From positions 434,001 to 498,000 of the forward strand of contig JAHDVF020000657.1 of assembly GCA_022606425.2 (NCBI GenBank): DNA of 64,000 bases. Reading direction: 5' to 3'. Each line of letters begins with the position of its first letter. Position 1 is the first letter of the stretch. A program made the translations under genes and the position numbers. Origin of the DNA: Lepidostoma basale (taxonomy: Eukaryota > Arthropoda > Insecta > Trichoptera > Lepidostomatidae). The notes beneath the pieces were generated by a model that saw only the letters and a list, made by a program, of their open reading frames with translations, did no database searches and was not told where the DNA came from. Below are positions 1-11,639 of the stretch, piece by piece.

Positions 1-24
1 GTTTTTAATTTTGTTAATTTACAG

Positions 25-104
25 AAGCCGTATCTTGTCTCTTAAAAGCTATTGAGATTTATACTGACATGGGAAGGTTTACAATAGCAGCTAAGCATCA
101 TCAG
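25..104 (+). CDS. alphaSnap: alpha-SNAP, internal coding exon (first in window)
   Basis: The exon follows an acceptor (tttacag) and ends at CAG|gtatat. It is 80 nt: 2 nt completing a split codon, then 26 codons reading [20 protein letters not shown] and on to AAKHHQ. This matches the helical-hairpin (TPR-like) region of soluble NSF attachment protein alpha. The adaptor binds assembled SNARE bundles and recruits and activates the ATPase NSF, so that SNAREs are taken apart after membrane fusion. It acts on the cytosolic face of membranes. The 5' exons are outside the window. Phase agrees with the next exon at 1108. Identification rests on recognised family sequence, not on a search. Confidence 0.9.
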
Positions 105-302
105 GTATATTTATATTTTATTTGTGATGCTACATAAGTTAAATAATTTTTGAGAAGTATTGTTTTTGACCTTGGGTATTAGGGCCTTTTGTTTTCATTT
201 GCGACCAACATCTCAGATATCTTTGCCAACTGAGAAATAATCGTATTTGTCGATACAACATTCCCATATTATTTCATATTTATAATGGTTTAATTTCAAC
301 AG

Positions 303-683
303 TTCGTCACCTGAGAGTAAGAGGGTTCCAACTAACCAAATTTCACATTTGGCTTTTTTTCGTGAAAAGGGTTCTTACTAACCTTATCTATACGTACAAA
401 AAAAAACATGTAATAGTATCATCATTTTGATGTTACGAAAATAATCAAGTTCCCGATTATTCAAAACACACGATTCACTGAAGACGCATTCATTTACACT
501 TAGAACTTTATTATTCCAACTGTCGCCATGAAAATTTACACGCTTCTCGGTAAAAGAGTTTCATCTGCTTCAGACGGAACCCTTTTATTCCAAGATACAC
601 ACCCGAAACCATCAAAACTTTGACTTCATTTTTCTCAGCTTTTTACTTTTGACAGTTGGAACTTTATTACTCAGGTGACGAGT
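303..683. repeat. inverted-repeat element with TCGTCACCTGAG ends, in alpha-SNAP intron
   Basis: The left end TCGTCACCTGAG (304-315) is mirrored by CTCAGGTGACGA (670-681). The interior has a second imperfect hairpin around the cgcttctcggtaaaag stretch. A related truncated copy lies at 40911-41190, inside a piggyBac-like element, so this is a dispersed repeat rather than intron-specific sequence. It has no coding capacity. It is probably a non-autonomous DNA element; the superfamily is not clear. Confidence 0.6.
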
Positions 684-1107
684 TGCTGATTCATTGGGAT
701 TATTTCTCAATATAAAAAATAAGTTTTTTAGGACCATAAATTTTTACCATTGTTTGATTATCTTGAAATAGACCTTCTTTTGGAAGGAAAGGAATAACAT
801 AACAAGAAATAATAACACCTTTTTAAAATAATGATAAAAAAGTTCTTGTATCCTAAATGGCTGGTAGTCGTATTACGTAAAATGCGCTGTTTCGTTATAC
901 TTTTATACATGAAGTCTTGTTCTCAAATTGGGTTCTATCCTGCGTAAAACAATCTCTTCCTCATAATAGCCAGCAAATATTTTAGGTAATTTTCTAAGAT
1001 TATATAATTTTACTGCCATTTAATGGAGAGGTCAAATTTTAATATAAAAAATGTGCTATTAGTGTTGAATAGTGATATGTTGTTTTATTAAGTACTCTCT
1101 GTTACAG

Positions 1108-1293
1108 ACCATAGCCGAGATGTACGAAAACGAGGCGGTGGATCTAGCGCGATCCATCCAGCACTACGAGCAGGCTGCTGACTACTTCAAAGGGGAGGAG
1201 AGCAACAGCTCGGCCAATAAGTGCATGCTGAAAGTGGCGCAGTACGCTGCGCAGCTGGAAGACTACACCAAGGCTATACAGATATATGAACAG
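1108..1293 (+). CDS. alphaSnap: alpha-SNAP, internal coding exon
   Basis: This 186-nt exon (62 codons) lies between ttacag and CAG|gtgggg, phase 0 on both sides. It reads [20 protein letters not shown] through to KAIQIYEQ. It covers central helices of the SNAP fold, including the well-conserved EQAADYF and [16 protein letters not shown] segments that build the curved helical sheet lying along the SNARE bundle. It is GC-rich against AT-rich flanks, as the other exons of this gene are. The apparent ORF start upstream at 1072 is read-through of the intron and not a start codon. Confidence 0.95.
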
Positions 1294-1339
1294 GTGGGGC
1301 CCTCTCACTTTACTTTTCTATGATAAACTGTCCAGGCCA

Positions 1340-1620
1340 AATCTTTGTCTTCTTCTTCTTCCTTGCTATAGACCTATGCGGTCTGTTCTACAGATGGTTG
1401 TTCCTCTTGTGAGGTGGATACCCAGTTCTTTTTCCATCTTTTAGGAGGCCTCCCACGAGGACGTGTTTTGTGAGGCTGATTATGTAGTGCAATATGGGGG
1501 AGTTTGGTGGTGTCCATTCTTTGAACATGATACTATCATACCAGTCGCTTATCTGTTTACTCCATCTTATAATATCCTCACCCTCATATATATCTATTAT
1601 TATGGTGTTCCTCAATGTCT
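1340..1620 (-). mobile_element. RTE-like LINE 3' fragment (family G)
   Basis: On the - strand this reads as the degraded C-terminal part of a non-LTR retrotransposon polyprotein, with EDIIRWSKQISDWYDS then a basic GGLLKDGKRTGYPPHKRNN stretch. A second copy with the same tail lies at 27730-28380. Frameshifts and truncation make it non-functional. It sits in an alpha-SNAP intron, antisense to the gene. Confidence 0.6.
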
Positions 1621-1799
1621 GTAAGTCAAGTAGTCATCAATTCACAATTTTGTGAAAATATTCAGATTGCTTGACGAAACTATCCAACTGTTTTTCTTGT
1701 ATTAATGATAATTTTTATTTATTTATTGAAAATATAAATTATTCTATCAATTGCATATATTAAGTTACCTTCTCGTTTATACTTTCTAGATTTTATTGT

Positions 1800-2035
1800 C
1801 CTTGTCCCTTTCACATCTGGATTGTCTCAGCTATTCGGGCAATGTCAACAGTCCATCTTTTAGGTGGCCTCCCAACACTCCTTTTCTTTGTCCAGGGCCT
1901 CCGTTGGAGTATTCTGGGTGTCCATCTAGTACTGTTCTCTCTGGCTGTATATCCAGCCCATTGCCACTTTAATTAGCTGTATGATCCATGATGTCCTCAA
2001 CTTTGGTTCGGCATAATTTTTTTTTCATTTCATTT
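1800..2035 (-). mobile_element. RTE-like LINE 3' fragment (family B)
   Basis: The - strand matches the 3' ends at 36560-37010, 54850-55250 and 45565-45730, with the recurring GRPP.RW-type tail (plus-strand aggtggcctcccaacact). It is 5' truncated and lies about 100 bases before alpha-SNAP exon 2142-2315. Confidence 0.6.
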
Positions 2036-2141
2036 AATATTTTATCTTGAATACTCTCCATGGGTAGTTGTCTCTAGACTATAGGTCACTTTCATAAATA
2101 CACCTTTTGATATTTTTGTAATATTCATAATTACTTGGCAG

Positions 2142-2315
2142 ATCGCGACATCATCCCTGGAGAGCTCACTGCTGAAGTACAGCGCCAAGGAGTACATGTT
2201 CCGGGCCGCACTGTGCCACCTGTGCGTGGACAGCCTCAATGCTCAGCACGCTATCGAACGCTACCAGGCTCAGTACCCCGCCTTCCAGGACTCTCGGGAG
2301 TACAAACTCATTAAG
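2142..2315 (+). CDS. alphaSnap: alpha-SNAP, internal coding exon
   Basis: This 174-nt exon (58 codons) lies between ttggcag and AAG|gtgggg, phase 0. It begins IATSSLESSLLKYSAKEYMF and ends YPAFQDSREYKLIK. It holds the hallmark SSLLKYSAKEYFF-like and ALCHLCVD segments of the alpha/beta-SNAP C-terminal helical bundle. Replacement of Phe by Met in KEYMF is a mild difference from the usual KEYFF. It joins in frame to the exon at 1293 (IYEQ|IATSS) and the one at 4099 (LIK|VLTEH). Confidence 0.95.
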
Positions 2316-2519
2316 GTGGGGTCATCATCCAACTTTTAACCGATTATTTAACCGTACAGTGTGCGATTATTTATATTTATTAGTTCGTTATGGGAGTATC
2401 GTGAGAGGTCTCTCATTATTGACACCCCACAATTTATGAAATCAAAGGCTCCTTTAAATATTATAAGAGCTAGTACACAGAGTTATTATATATAAGGCGA
2501 CAACATTTAGATTCTGACC

Positions 2520-3222
2520 CTTTGAAAATAGGAGGGATAGAATATCTCCTTCAAATAGTTTAAAGTTTCTAGGTGTTCACTTAGATAGCAACCTGTCTTA
2601 CGATACACACATATCAAGGCTTGTTAAGTCTGGTTTCTTCCAACTGAGACAACTAAAACATATAAGGAGATGTTTACCTATAGATGAAACTAAGACCCTC
2701 GTAAATTCTTTTATAGTGTCACATTTAGATTATTGTAAAGGAATGTACACTGGATTGCCAAATAATCAATTAAGCAGAATACAAAGCGTATTCAATGCTG
2801 ATTTATAATGGGGCAACAAAAATACTGTCATATCACACCGCTCCTGAAGGAACTTCCATGGACAGCGAGTAAAATACAAATTGTGTTTGACAGTGTTTAA
2901 GGCTCGACACCAGAGAGCGCCGACATATATTTCAGACCTCTGCATGACACCCATGCCAACGGAAAGGCAACGTTCACTCCGATCGGTAGAAACAAATGCA
3001 AACAGCATAACAATTCCAGTGAGAGCCAATAAAGGAAGTTTCTATGATCGTGCTTTCAGCGTTGAGGGTCCGTTGGCGTGGGATAGCTTCCATGTTAGTA
3101 TTAAGTATGAGGATAGTGACGTTAAATTTAAGAAATTTCTAAAGACTACTGGAGGTCAGTGTAAATTTTCATATGAAGCACTTACTTTGTGGTTAGACAT
3201 TTTAAAACTAGAAAATAAATAA
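2520..3222 (+). mobile_element. CR1/L2-like LINE, C-terminal ORF2 fragment
   Basis: The + strand reads FLGVHLDSNLSYDTHISRL, then a YKLCLTVFKARHQRAPTYIS segment, then the RSLRS block and RAFSVEGPLAWDS. That order is the end of the reverse transcriptase plus the C-terminal domain of CR1/L2-type non-LTR retrotransposons. There is one frameshift near 2805 and in-frame stops, so it is dead. It lies inside the last alpha-SNAP intron in the same orientation. A second, shorter copy of this type is at 44780-45225. Confidence 0.7.
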
Positions 3223-3286
3223 AACACTTTGTATTTAACTACGGTATGGTACCATTCCGTGGTTAAATACAAAGTGTTTTATTTAT
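3214..3286. repeat. near-perfect palindrome at the 3' end of the CR1-like copy
   Basis: About 30-nt arms (core AAAACACTTTGTATTTAACT at left, its mirror at right) surround a 12-nt centre. On RNA this would be a strong hairpin. It abuts the CR1-like fragment and is probably a separate small foldback insertion. Confidence 0.6.
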
Positions 3287-3753
3287 ACCCTATTTTTTTT
3301 TCCTAGTGTGCCCTTGGAGTAATGGATTTTACTAAAAGCTAATAAGTGAAAATTCATACAAAAAATAAATCACACATTATTGCAAGATTAAGCAAAAAAT
3401 AACATCATCAAATTTAATTTATTTCATATTATAAACACATTAACTACCAAAAGCCGACTAGTCGGCTTTTCGCTGCCAACTTGACTGGATTCATATTTTT
3501 TTAATAGTAAAATATATATTAGGTGTTTCGGAAAGTACGGTCGTTTTACAACAAAGGGCTCTAGCCTGCTTCAAGTCTTCAAATCTGGGGACCATTTTTT
3601 TAGTAATATTTTGATTGATGATTTTATTTATTATACCTTTCAAATAAATGCGATTTTCATACAAAAAATCTAACAGAACTTTCCGAAACACCCAATACAT
3701 TTTTACGAATTTTTTTTTTAATGAATTAAATATTTTAAATATTAAAATTTTGA

Positions 3754-3789
3754 AACACTGTTTCGCTAACCTATGTTGACATAATCAGG
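3754..3789 (-). ncRNA. decayed hammerhead-like motif, left arm (family H1)
   Basis: The minus strand reads CTGATTA, a GTCAACATAGGTTAGC-type stem II, then GAAACAGTG. The G8 position is changed to T and the GTC cleavage triplet is lost, so this arm should be inactive. It is the inverted partner of the motif at 3815-3868. Confidence 0.4.
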
Positions 3790-3814
3790 TATTACAAACA
3801 ACTAAGAGAAAGTT

Positions 3815-3868
3815 GTTTGTAACACCTGATGATGCCAACATAGGTTGGTGAAACAGCCGTCTTGACAA
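3815..3868 (+). ncRNA. hammerhead-ribozyme-like motif, right arm (family H1)
   Basis: The core is complete in order. CTGATGA lies at 3826-3832, then stem II GCCAAC/GTTGGT with loop ATAG, GAAA at 3850-3853, a C-G closed AGCC mini stem III, and GTC ending at 3861. Upstream TTGT can pair with ACAA (3865-3868) and AC with TG, giving a stem I with a small bulge; the base pair next to the core is a C/T mismatch. This is the layout of the minimal type I hammerheads known from Penelope-like elements. Activity is an inference. Confidence 0.5.
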
Positions 3869-4098
3869 TCTTTAAGAATAATTTGCGATACATATAATAA
3901 CAGTGTTTCAGAATTAAAACATTTAATAATGTTGAAGAATCATAGTGTGTTGGCCAAAACAATGGATTATCAAATTAAATATATCCAAAAAAGCTCTCAT
4001 AACAGATCTGAAACAAATATATATCTGAGAGAAATTCATATTTGATAGTATTAAATTATAAAAAGTCTCAAAAGTTTAAATATGAAATTAATTTTCAG

Positions 4099-4248
4099 GT
4101 TCTGACGGAACATCTGGAAGACCAAAATGTGGAAGGGTACACCGAGGCTGTGAAGGAGTACGACAGCATCTCTCGTCTTGACCAGTGGTATACCAGCATC
4201 TTGCTGCGCATTAAGAAGCAGATCAACGACAATCCTGACCTCCGCTGA
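4099..4248 (+). CDS. alphaSnap: alpha-SNAP, last coding exon and stop
   Basis: The exon follows attttcag and reads [20 protein letters not shown], then [20 protein letters not shown], ending NDNPDLR and TGA (4246-4248). The penultimate leucine of the C-terminal tail is the residue known in the family to be needed for stimulating NSF ATPase activity, and it is kept. With the three upstream exons, 195 residues of the usual ~290 are present. The longer reading frame starting at 4042 is intron read-through. Nothing in the exons looks damaged, so the gene is presumably functional. Confidence 0.95.
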   Translation, partial: VLTEHLEDQNVEGYTEAVKEYDSISRLDQWYTSILLRIKKQINDNPDLR

Positions 4249-4509
4249 TTACCCCCAGTCCAAACCATCTTTGAGGCGCCTCAACCCAGACCCAACTCTG
4301 ACCCCTTCTTCCGTTTCATATTGTTTCTCATTCTTGTCTATTATATTCTGACCCTCTATCTAGGGGCCTCGGCTTTCGGCAAGAATGATCATCTTTCTCT
4401 CGTGTACGAATACAGATCCTCAACCCTTCTGAAGATGTTTGTTTTGTTTGTTTCTCTCCTTGTTTTTCTCAATTACAACTACCATCGGTGGGATGTCAAG
4501 TTGGTCACA

Positions 4510-4515
4510 AATAAA
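4510..4515 (+). promoter_or_regulatory. candidate poly(A) signal of alpha-SNAP
   Basis: AATAAA occurs 262 bases after the stop codon, in AT-rich sequence and just before the piggyBac-like element. It is the first canonical signal after the coding end. The true cleavage site is not visible from sequence alone. Confidence 0.35.
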
Positions 4516-4562
4516 TTAAAAGGTTATTTTGGGAAATAAGTAGAAATTTTTATTTTTATTAA

Positions 4563-4801
4563 CCCTTATAGCGCGGCTGGCTGCATTTGCAGTTCAAAAA
4601 ATTGGTTTCGAATTGCGGCAGACTACATTCGCAGCTCATGTTTGAATGTATCTTATAAACCTTTGTACTTTAGTTCCTGACTACTAAATTGTACATAATA
4701 TGATGTTATGATGAACCGGAATTATCTGTCGAGTTTTAAATGTATTTTGATCCGCAGTTTGACACTTTATTTTACTGCAAATATCAGCCATACAATGAGG
4801 G
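4563..4801. mobile_element. piggyBac-like MITE with TTAA duplication
   Basis: Starts CCCTTATAGCGCGGCTGGCT and ends ATCAGCCATACAATGAGGG, directly flanked by TTAA on both sides (4559-4562 and 4802-4805). CCC/GGG ends with a TTAA target site are diagnostic of the piggyBac group. At 239 bp it has no transposase. A second copy of the same family is at 40845-41477. Confidence 0.7.
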
Positions 4802-4805
4802 TTAA

Positions 4806-6795
4806 ATATTCTTTTTGTTCTTCAATATGTAGTGTGTTAAATGCACGGTTATAATTATTTCTTACAAGTTGTTGGGTCGGTTTTGTTTATTATGCCACAG
4901 TGAGAATTGTATAATTTTTTTTCCTGTACAATATGAATATTATGTGCTTTTTTTTTGTTACAATGTTATATACATGTCTTGATATTTTATTTAAATAATA
5001 CGATTTATTATTACCGTTGATTTTTTTAATTATTTTTTTATTATTATTACATAATATTTAGCTTGTTGATAGTGACTTATTAATATGTATTTTGAACTAT
5101 TCCTTACATTTATAGTCATAGCTAATAATCACCAATGAAGCCCCAGCACTTGCTGGAGTGATTGCTGCGAGTCTCGGTAGGTGTCCCATTACCAGGGCGG
5201 AGTAAGTCCGTCGGTTAATACTTAGATTTAAGGTATAATGTTAAAAACGGCACCATTGTTATCGACAGAAGTTTTTAACTTTAGGTAATTTGTGATAAAT
5301 ATTTTTGAAAAACTTAACTTGATGTTGGATCGACGCATTCTAGAAATGAAATTGTGAACGGCTATAATTTTTGTGGCAGTCTCTGTGGGTAGGTACTCTC
5401 AGTCTTGTGACAAACGTGTGGGGCTCTTCGTCCTTTATATGTTACTAATCCTCCATCTACCACTCTTTCTATTCAGATTTCCCTTTCATCAAATTTCAAT
5501 ATTGCATAATCAAGATGGATTTTAGACATTACATCTGATATTTTATTTCATTGCATTCTTATCCGAGTATTTAGGAATATATTTCCTACTTACTTTCAAA
5601 TTTTTTCTTTATTTTGTCACTTGATGATTGGGTTTTTGATGTGGACATCATTCTTCAAGGAATGTTGTGAGTTATAATTAATATTGAAAAAAAGGTACGT
5701 AGATGCCTGGATAGTTTTCGCTATTTCTAAATTTATGTGTAAATATTTCGGGAATGATTGATGACATCCTTATGCTACGTGAATCTAATACAAAAAATAA
5801 AATAATAGCAATACTTTTTCAGTGTCAGGAAACTTCTCTATCAGTCACTATTAAATTTTTATTTCACATTCAGATTTCTTAACCTTAACCACTAATAACA
5901 AAACATCTTTTGAAATTTCCAAAAACAATTATCAACTCCACTTATCGTTGCAAATTTAATGTGTCTCTCCATTAGACCATTCTTGTGCTTCAGATTTGAT
6001 TAAATATAGCCATTTTGTTTCTTTGAACTCCAGCTTCTTCGTATTTTGTCCCGAATAAGTAAGTGTTCCAATTGACCACAGTTTTAAAAAGGTATTTGAA
6101 TATCTCTTATAGATACACTTTTTGAACTAAAAATTTCTGTTGCCATTTCATTAAACTCATCCTTAATTATATAAAATGAAATTTTATCAAAAGTATCTCA
6201 GTCTTTTCTTAGCAAAATTTAAAACAAATGATTGTACACATCATGAGTGTTGCCAGTAGTAAATAACTATGATATATATTTGGTTTGATATGCAATATTA
6301 AAAAAAAAGTTTTATGAAATACAACAGTCACATTGGAGATATGCATTGCAACGGTACAGATTATAATATTACTTTTTAAACTTAATATTGTAACTATTCA
6401 ATATGAGAACATGGATGTTTGATTTTACAATTAAATCAAAAACAAAATATTACAATTTTAGTTATAGTAGAATATTATATAATTTTTGCTTGTCATTGAA
6501 GAGTTGTAACATAATTTTTTTAAAAGAAAGTTAATTAAATATTGATTTATAATTTGCCATTTTTTTCACATATAAGTTATGGACTCTGCATATCATATTA
6601 TTACAATAAAAATGGGTACACATGGAATTTCTTCTGAAGTAAATACATCTGCAGACATCGGTGTAGTGATATTACAGCGATTGCAGTTATTGATGTTTGA
6701 TTGCATTAAACTCTTGTACACTGATTGTAATGGGTTTAAAATTTCTCTTGATTCTGTAATCGAATTATAGAAATTCTGTTAAGCTGCAATATGTA
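4806..6795. other. intergenic AT-rich stretch, no gene seen
   Basis: No splice-bounded coding sequence, RNA gene or terminal inverted repeat was recognised. A short GC-richer patch lies near 5140-5215 (gccccagcacttgctggagt) but it has no coding signature and no visible second copy in the window. Confidence 0.5.
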
Positions 6796-6799
6796 TGGA

Positions 6800-7075
6800 C
6801 GTATAAGGTATTTAAATAGGGACGTTCCATTTATAATTGCTTGTGCAGAATGTACTTGGTGGCGTGCGCTGTATTGAGACCCTGTTGGAAACATATTGTC
6901 AGTATCTATATCACCCAGTTTAAGCTACGAGATTTTGATATCATCGATTTGTAGCGCTCGCCGTTGACGGTTGTAGCAATGCCAGTTTCATTTTAGAAGA
7001 AGTACGACAGATGATTCCGCCATATCAAAATTCGCACCAAAAAGTGACTTTCTCATGTTGAATTTGGTGCTGGTG
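6800..7075 (-). mobile_element. mariner-type transposase remnant (catalytic middle)
   Basis: The minus strand, with frameshifts, reads KVTFWCEF then YGGII, then a NEAGIATTVNGERYKSMI-like stretch, then DIDTDNM. This order is that of the catalytic core of insect Tc1/mariner transposases that carry the DUF4817-type helix-turn-helix. It is heavily decayed and no terminal repeats are seen. It may be related to the internally deleted copy at 21310-21735. Confidence 0.5.
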
Positions 7076-7109
7076 TATCTCTCGATCTGATAATTTGGTT
7101 GTTCACACA

Positions 7110-7690
7110 TTCTTCTTCTCCGGTCTCAATCTAACGATTGGTCTGCAGCAAGGCGACGCATCTCCTCTTCCACTCTGCTCGGTCCTCGGCAACTCTCTTC
7201 AACTCCGCATAAGAGGTGCAGCCCATATCTCGGCAAATCTGGTCTAGGTACTCTTGGCAAGGTCGTCCTCTGCCAATCGATCCCTCAACCATTCCCTCCC
7301 AACACATTATGCAGGAAAAATTTGTGTCACAACACATGACCAATCCATCTTGCGTGCCTCTCCGCTATGGTGTTCAACTTGTGTCTACTCTCTTCAACTC
7401 TGCTGAGAACCTCTTCATTTGTAATGTGGTCCCTCCATGAAACATGGGCAACTCGTCGGTAGGTCCACATCTCAAATGCCTCCAGCCTTTTGCGCTCTCT
7501 TTCGCCCAGGCACCAAGTCTCGCAGCCGTACAGTAAAACACTCGACACCAATGTTTTTAAAAGTTGCTATCGGAGGTTCAGGTCTATGTTGTTGGACTCA
7601 AATATTTTAGTCTTTTTGTTGAAGGCAAGCTTAGCCTGGTGGATACGACTATCGACGTCTTTCTTGGATCGACCATCCCATGTAATACTG
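7110..7690 (-). mobile_element. RTE-like LINE 3' end (family C)
   Basis: The minus strand gives LLYGCETWCLGERERKRLEAF, then EMWTYRRVAHVSWRDHITNEE and a GRGRPCQEYLDQICRDMG tail. This is the post-RT C-terminal region of RTE-type LINEs. Two frames are needed, so it is broken. Related copies are at 10925-11160 and 41765-42130. Several small ORFs on both strands here are only shadows of it. Confidence 0.75.
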
Positions 7691-8534
7691 CTCCCCAGGT
7701 AAACAAATCATCCAAAAATGGGTATCCAAACTCCTCGTCACTAAAGATGAAATTTGGACTCGCTGATTATGAAAATAAAATTTGATGGTTTGCACACGTT
7801 CAATGCTATAACCTTCCATGGTGATTTGTCATACACTACTGAACGATTCACAACAAATTTAACAGATGTTGCTTTAACAACATGGCCTCTACAACCTAAC
7901 ACACTTCGAGCGTCCCTAATGAAAAATCCTATAGTTTTGCAATGCTTATTATTTTACTTAGTTAAGCTTTCACAATATCAATTTTGTTGAATTTTCAATT
8001 TATAAATGATTTATTTTTTATATTCTAAATTATCAAGGGGGCAAGTGTGCTTGTTATACCATTAACTTGGTATAGTATTGACAGATGTATTGTTTTTGTT
8101 GATAATTTTCTCGTTTGAATATAAAATTGTACTATCGTATGTATTTGTTTATTGCGTAAATTGATAATCTCGGTTCAAGAGAGCAGAGGTTTATCTAATT
8201 TGTATGAAACACCAAGTTGTTGTAGACATTGCTGTTTGTAATGTTTTGTCGTAAAAATAATTGTGGTTATTATTTTATCTGTGTGTATGTGTACACATAC
8301 CAACATTTTTATTTACTATTGTATATATTTATATATCTTGTAAGCAATCTCTTTTGGGGTTTTCTGTTAGATATTTTTTGAATTGATTTATTATTTCATT
8401 TTACTCTTCGAAAGATGCCCCCTTTCGAACTATTATTTTATTTATTATATACCCTACAGCACAAATGATTTCTAACTTATTTTATACAATCAATTATAAT
8501 TCTATCGTAAGGATACGCTATAATTGGATTTTAA

Positions 8535-9100
8535 CCCATTGCACCACTAATAAAGTTGACTAATTTTTTTATTACAATAACATTAAGACTAAAATACACA
8601 AAATAAAAATGGTAAAACATAAAGGCATAATTTTTTTTTGTTCGTAAGCCAGATCATTATGGCTCATCCCCAGGTAGTTTGGGAAGTGATGTTCTATGGA
8701 ACTGTCACTTGACACATCACTTTCACTATTCCAAAACATTGTTCGAAGGCGTAAAATCACTAGAATCACTAGAATGTTCATCAACTTCATTCTCACTGCC
8801 ACATTCTAAAAGGATTCGCAGTATTTCATCCTCATTTGATGAAATATTACAAGCGCAACGAGTTTGTTTACGAGTGCGTTCGGCCATTTTGGAGGTATTG
8901 ACAGATGTTAAAATATCGTAATATTTTGTAATAAATAATGTGAAATAAATTGTGATTATTACATTTTATTATGAAATCAGTGACCGAAATATACTTATTT
9001 ATGTCATTTTTATGAATAAAGTTATTGTCATTCAGTTTTAATGTAAAAAAAATCACTTCAAAGACAAACCGGCGATTCGCCGGCTTTGTGTTGCAATGGG
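8535..9100 (-). mobile_element. piggyBac-like element, 566 bp, with transposase N-terminus remnant
   Basis: CCCATTGCA at the left and TGCAATGGG at the right form the ends, and both flanks are TTAA (8531-8534, 9101-9104). Inside, on the minus strand from about 8888, an ATG opens MAERTRKQTRCACNISSNED followed by an acidic, Ser/Asp-rich stretch ending at a stop near 8740. That is the character of a piggyBac transposase N-terminal region. The catalytic domain is deleted, so the element would have to be moved by a full copy elsewhere. Confidence 0.7.
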
Positions 9101-9104
9101 TTAA

Positions 9105-10435
9105 AAAGGTTGCTATAAGATGTTTTCAGTTTATAATTTAACAATTTTTACAAAACTGGGAAGATTTGTATTAAAATTTTGGCTGTATTTTACATTTTAC
9201 ATACGAGTATAGAGGAATGAAAAAAAATACAGGATCTCTGAGATTTGAAAAATAAGATTTTAGACGGGTCTTTTAAAATAGATGGTAATAAACTAATTTC
9301 CTTAGACTTGCCATTTCAATTTTAAATATAATACATATTGCTGTCTAGATAAACGTTATTGTCATAAGTAATTTTGGGGTGTTAATGTAAATGTATCCAA
9401 TCTTTGAACTAAAGCCTAATCAACATACTCTAATGGTTTGTTTTTCCAAATGCCTCACAAGTTACAAGGACGTTCCCGCAATCATTCCATTAGATACGTG
9501 TTGACTGTCTCATGGCTGACGTAGGTTAATGCTTCAAGCTCATTCTGTCACTTGTCCCATGTATTATTAATATAATAAGGAACATAACACATTTAAGTTT
9601 GAATTGTAATCCACGGGGGGAGGATATTACTGGACGGGGCATTTGATACACGCTTTGTAAGGGTATTCGAATACTGACGGAAACAACTGAGTTTATCGAA
9701 GTCTGTAATATAATAAATATTACCACCTTTTGATCAGTAATGTAATAATCCAAACAAAATGTTCTTTTGTATAGTCATTTAATTTTAATTTTTATTTGTA
9801 TTATATATTAAAATGATTAGTATCATATTGTCAATTTGCTTAGAATTTTTTTCATTATGGACGTTTAAGCTGTGGAATTGTATTGTAATTTGGAATAGAA
9901 TTAACAATATTGTTTTTATTCTACTTGTGTTCAAAAGTGGAATAAAAACAGTGTTGTTTATTCGATACCAAATTCCAGTCTTGTTATCTTGATCTCAATT
10001 AAATTAATGTTGCCAACATATAAGCTCAAAATAATTGTTATTATCTCATTTAGAGAGAGATGGATTTGGTAATAATAATTTGTATTTTTTCATAATATGA
10101 ACATTTTTGAATTGAGATGTCATTTAAGTTGAATACAGACTTCATTCTCACAGATGCTACTCCAGTAAATCTCCTCTCTGATTGTATCACTAGATATAGT
10201 ATATCCACGTATGGGTGTTTAGGAAGCTCCTAAGCCTAGCCTAACCAGCTTTCTTTATAATATATAAAATAGCAGTTAAAAATAAATTGTCATCGTTTAT
10301 TATGTCATTATTATATGTGTTTATGCAATAAACATTAATTATCAATAATTGTTTTTATTTTAATTTTGTAGAATTCATTTCCTTTGTTTTCTGTTTTCAA
10401 ATTCAAATTTCATTACAGTAAATAGAGATTTCTCT
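9105..10435. other. intergenic AT-rich stretch, no gene seen
   Basis: Only short hairpins, such as the AACAATATTGTTTTTATTC pair near 9905-9960, and low-complexity sequence are visible. No coding or RNA gene signal was found. Confidence 0.5.
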
Positions 10436-10439
10436 GTGA

Positions 10440-10632
10440 ATCTTTCTCGTCAACCATTTAGAGGAAGACCTTGGAACACACGGATGATTCAGTGCAATAG
10501 CGTCTTGGCTTGAGTGAGGGCGATACTCAGAAACCGTGCAAGGTACAGCCTGAGATCGAGAAGAGCAGACCTCAACAGTCAATACAGACAATGAGTTGGG
10601 ATAGCGCCAGGAAGAAGAAGAAGAAGAAGACA
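10440..10632 (+). mobile_element. LINE 3' end with (GAA)n tail
   Basis: The + strand carries a QPFRGRPWNTRMIQCNS-like basic tail with stops and closes with about eight GAA repeats (10607-10630). The same microsatellite tail closes the family B copies at 28617-29062 and 29985-30255, so this is probably a diverged relative. Confidence 0.45.
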
Positions 10633-10924
10633 TTACTAATATGAATAAATTACATGGTCAATTTGAAAGAATGCATCGACATGAACATGTACAGCCCTAA
10701 GAGGCTGAATACTTTCCAATATTTGGAGTATTTTCCTTTTGAACATTGTTTCATCAATATAGAAAATGTCGATTATGAAAATCAGAAGCTATCTTGCGCA
10801 GCAGTTTGATTGGTTTCCCCACTGGCATCACCGGAGGCATGTTGGGAGATAAAACAGTTTGGGCTGACGCTGTCAAGGAATACCATCTGGAACATAAAGA
10901 TGGACACTTCAAGATGGCGGATTT

Positions 10925-11160
10925 CTTAAAGAATCCCCTAATCTTCTTCTCTGGTTTCAATCCTGGGATTGGTTTGCAGCAATTTCCTCTATTATTCTCT
11001 TCCATTCTTCCCTGTCTTGTGCGGCTCTTTTGAAATCTGCATATGATGAGCAGCGCACGTCCACCAACAGGTCCTCCAGGTACTCTCGGCGTGGGCGTCC
11101 CCTAGAGTTTGTCCCCTCGATCATACCCTCCATTATGGCATGCAAGAGACCTTCTTGACG
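10925..11160 (-). mobile_element. RTE-like LINE 3' end (family C)
   Basis: The minus strand reads LMHAIMEGMIEGTNSRGRPR, then REYLEDLL and CSSYADFKRAAQDREEWKR, the terminal segment of the same family as 7110-7690 (SYAELKRVAEDRAEWKR). It is 5' truncated to about 230 bases. Confidence 0.7.
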
Positions 11161-11639
11161 TATCCCCTAATTAGTTTGAAGAAATGGGTAAGTGTGAACC
11201 CATCCCTCATTATCTGCAGACTATTGATTCTCAGCATGCCCAAAAGAAATGAGGTGGGATAAAACCACGTACGAGTATAGCTACCAAACTCTCTTTTGTA
11301 TAGATATCTTGGAAATCTTTCTAATGTTATATATTGACTTCCTTAATTTGGTGAGTTTTCGCCTACCATCCTTGAAGTGTAAGATGTTCCATTATAATTT
11401 AAACACTAATTATATTACATACTTTTGTATTTTAAAACCTGATAAATGAAAATCACACTGTTTTCTGGAGGAACAGGGTAACAGTTAAATTTGTTACCTT
11501 GATGAAGCTCTGGCTGGAGTAAAAGCAGTTGGTAGTTTGAAAAAACAAGGGAATGTACAAAAACAAAATATAATATGTAAGTGTTTTGATTTATTTGAAA
11601 ATGAATTATGTTTTCGGATTATTTAAACCAAAATAAGTG

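Noticed and set aside
4321..4539. 72-codon open frame with hydrophobic segments directly after alpha-SNAP
   Set aside because: It lies within the probable 3' UTR, has no recognisable domain, and its composition is that of UTR sequence.
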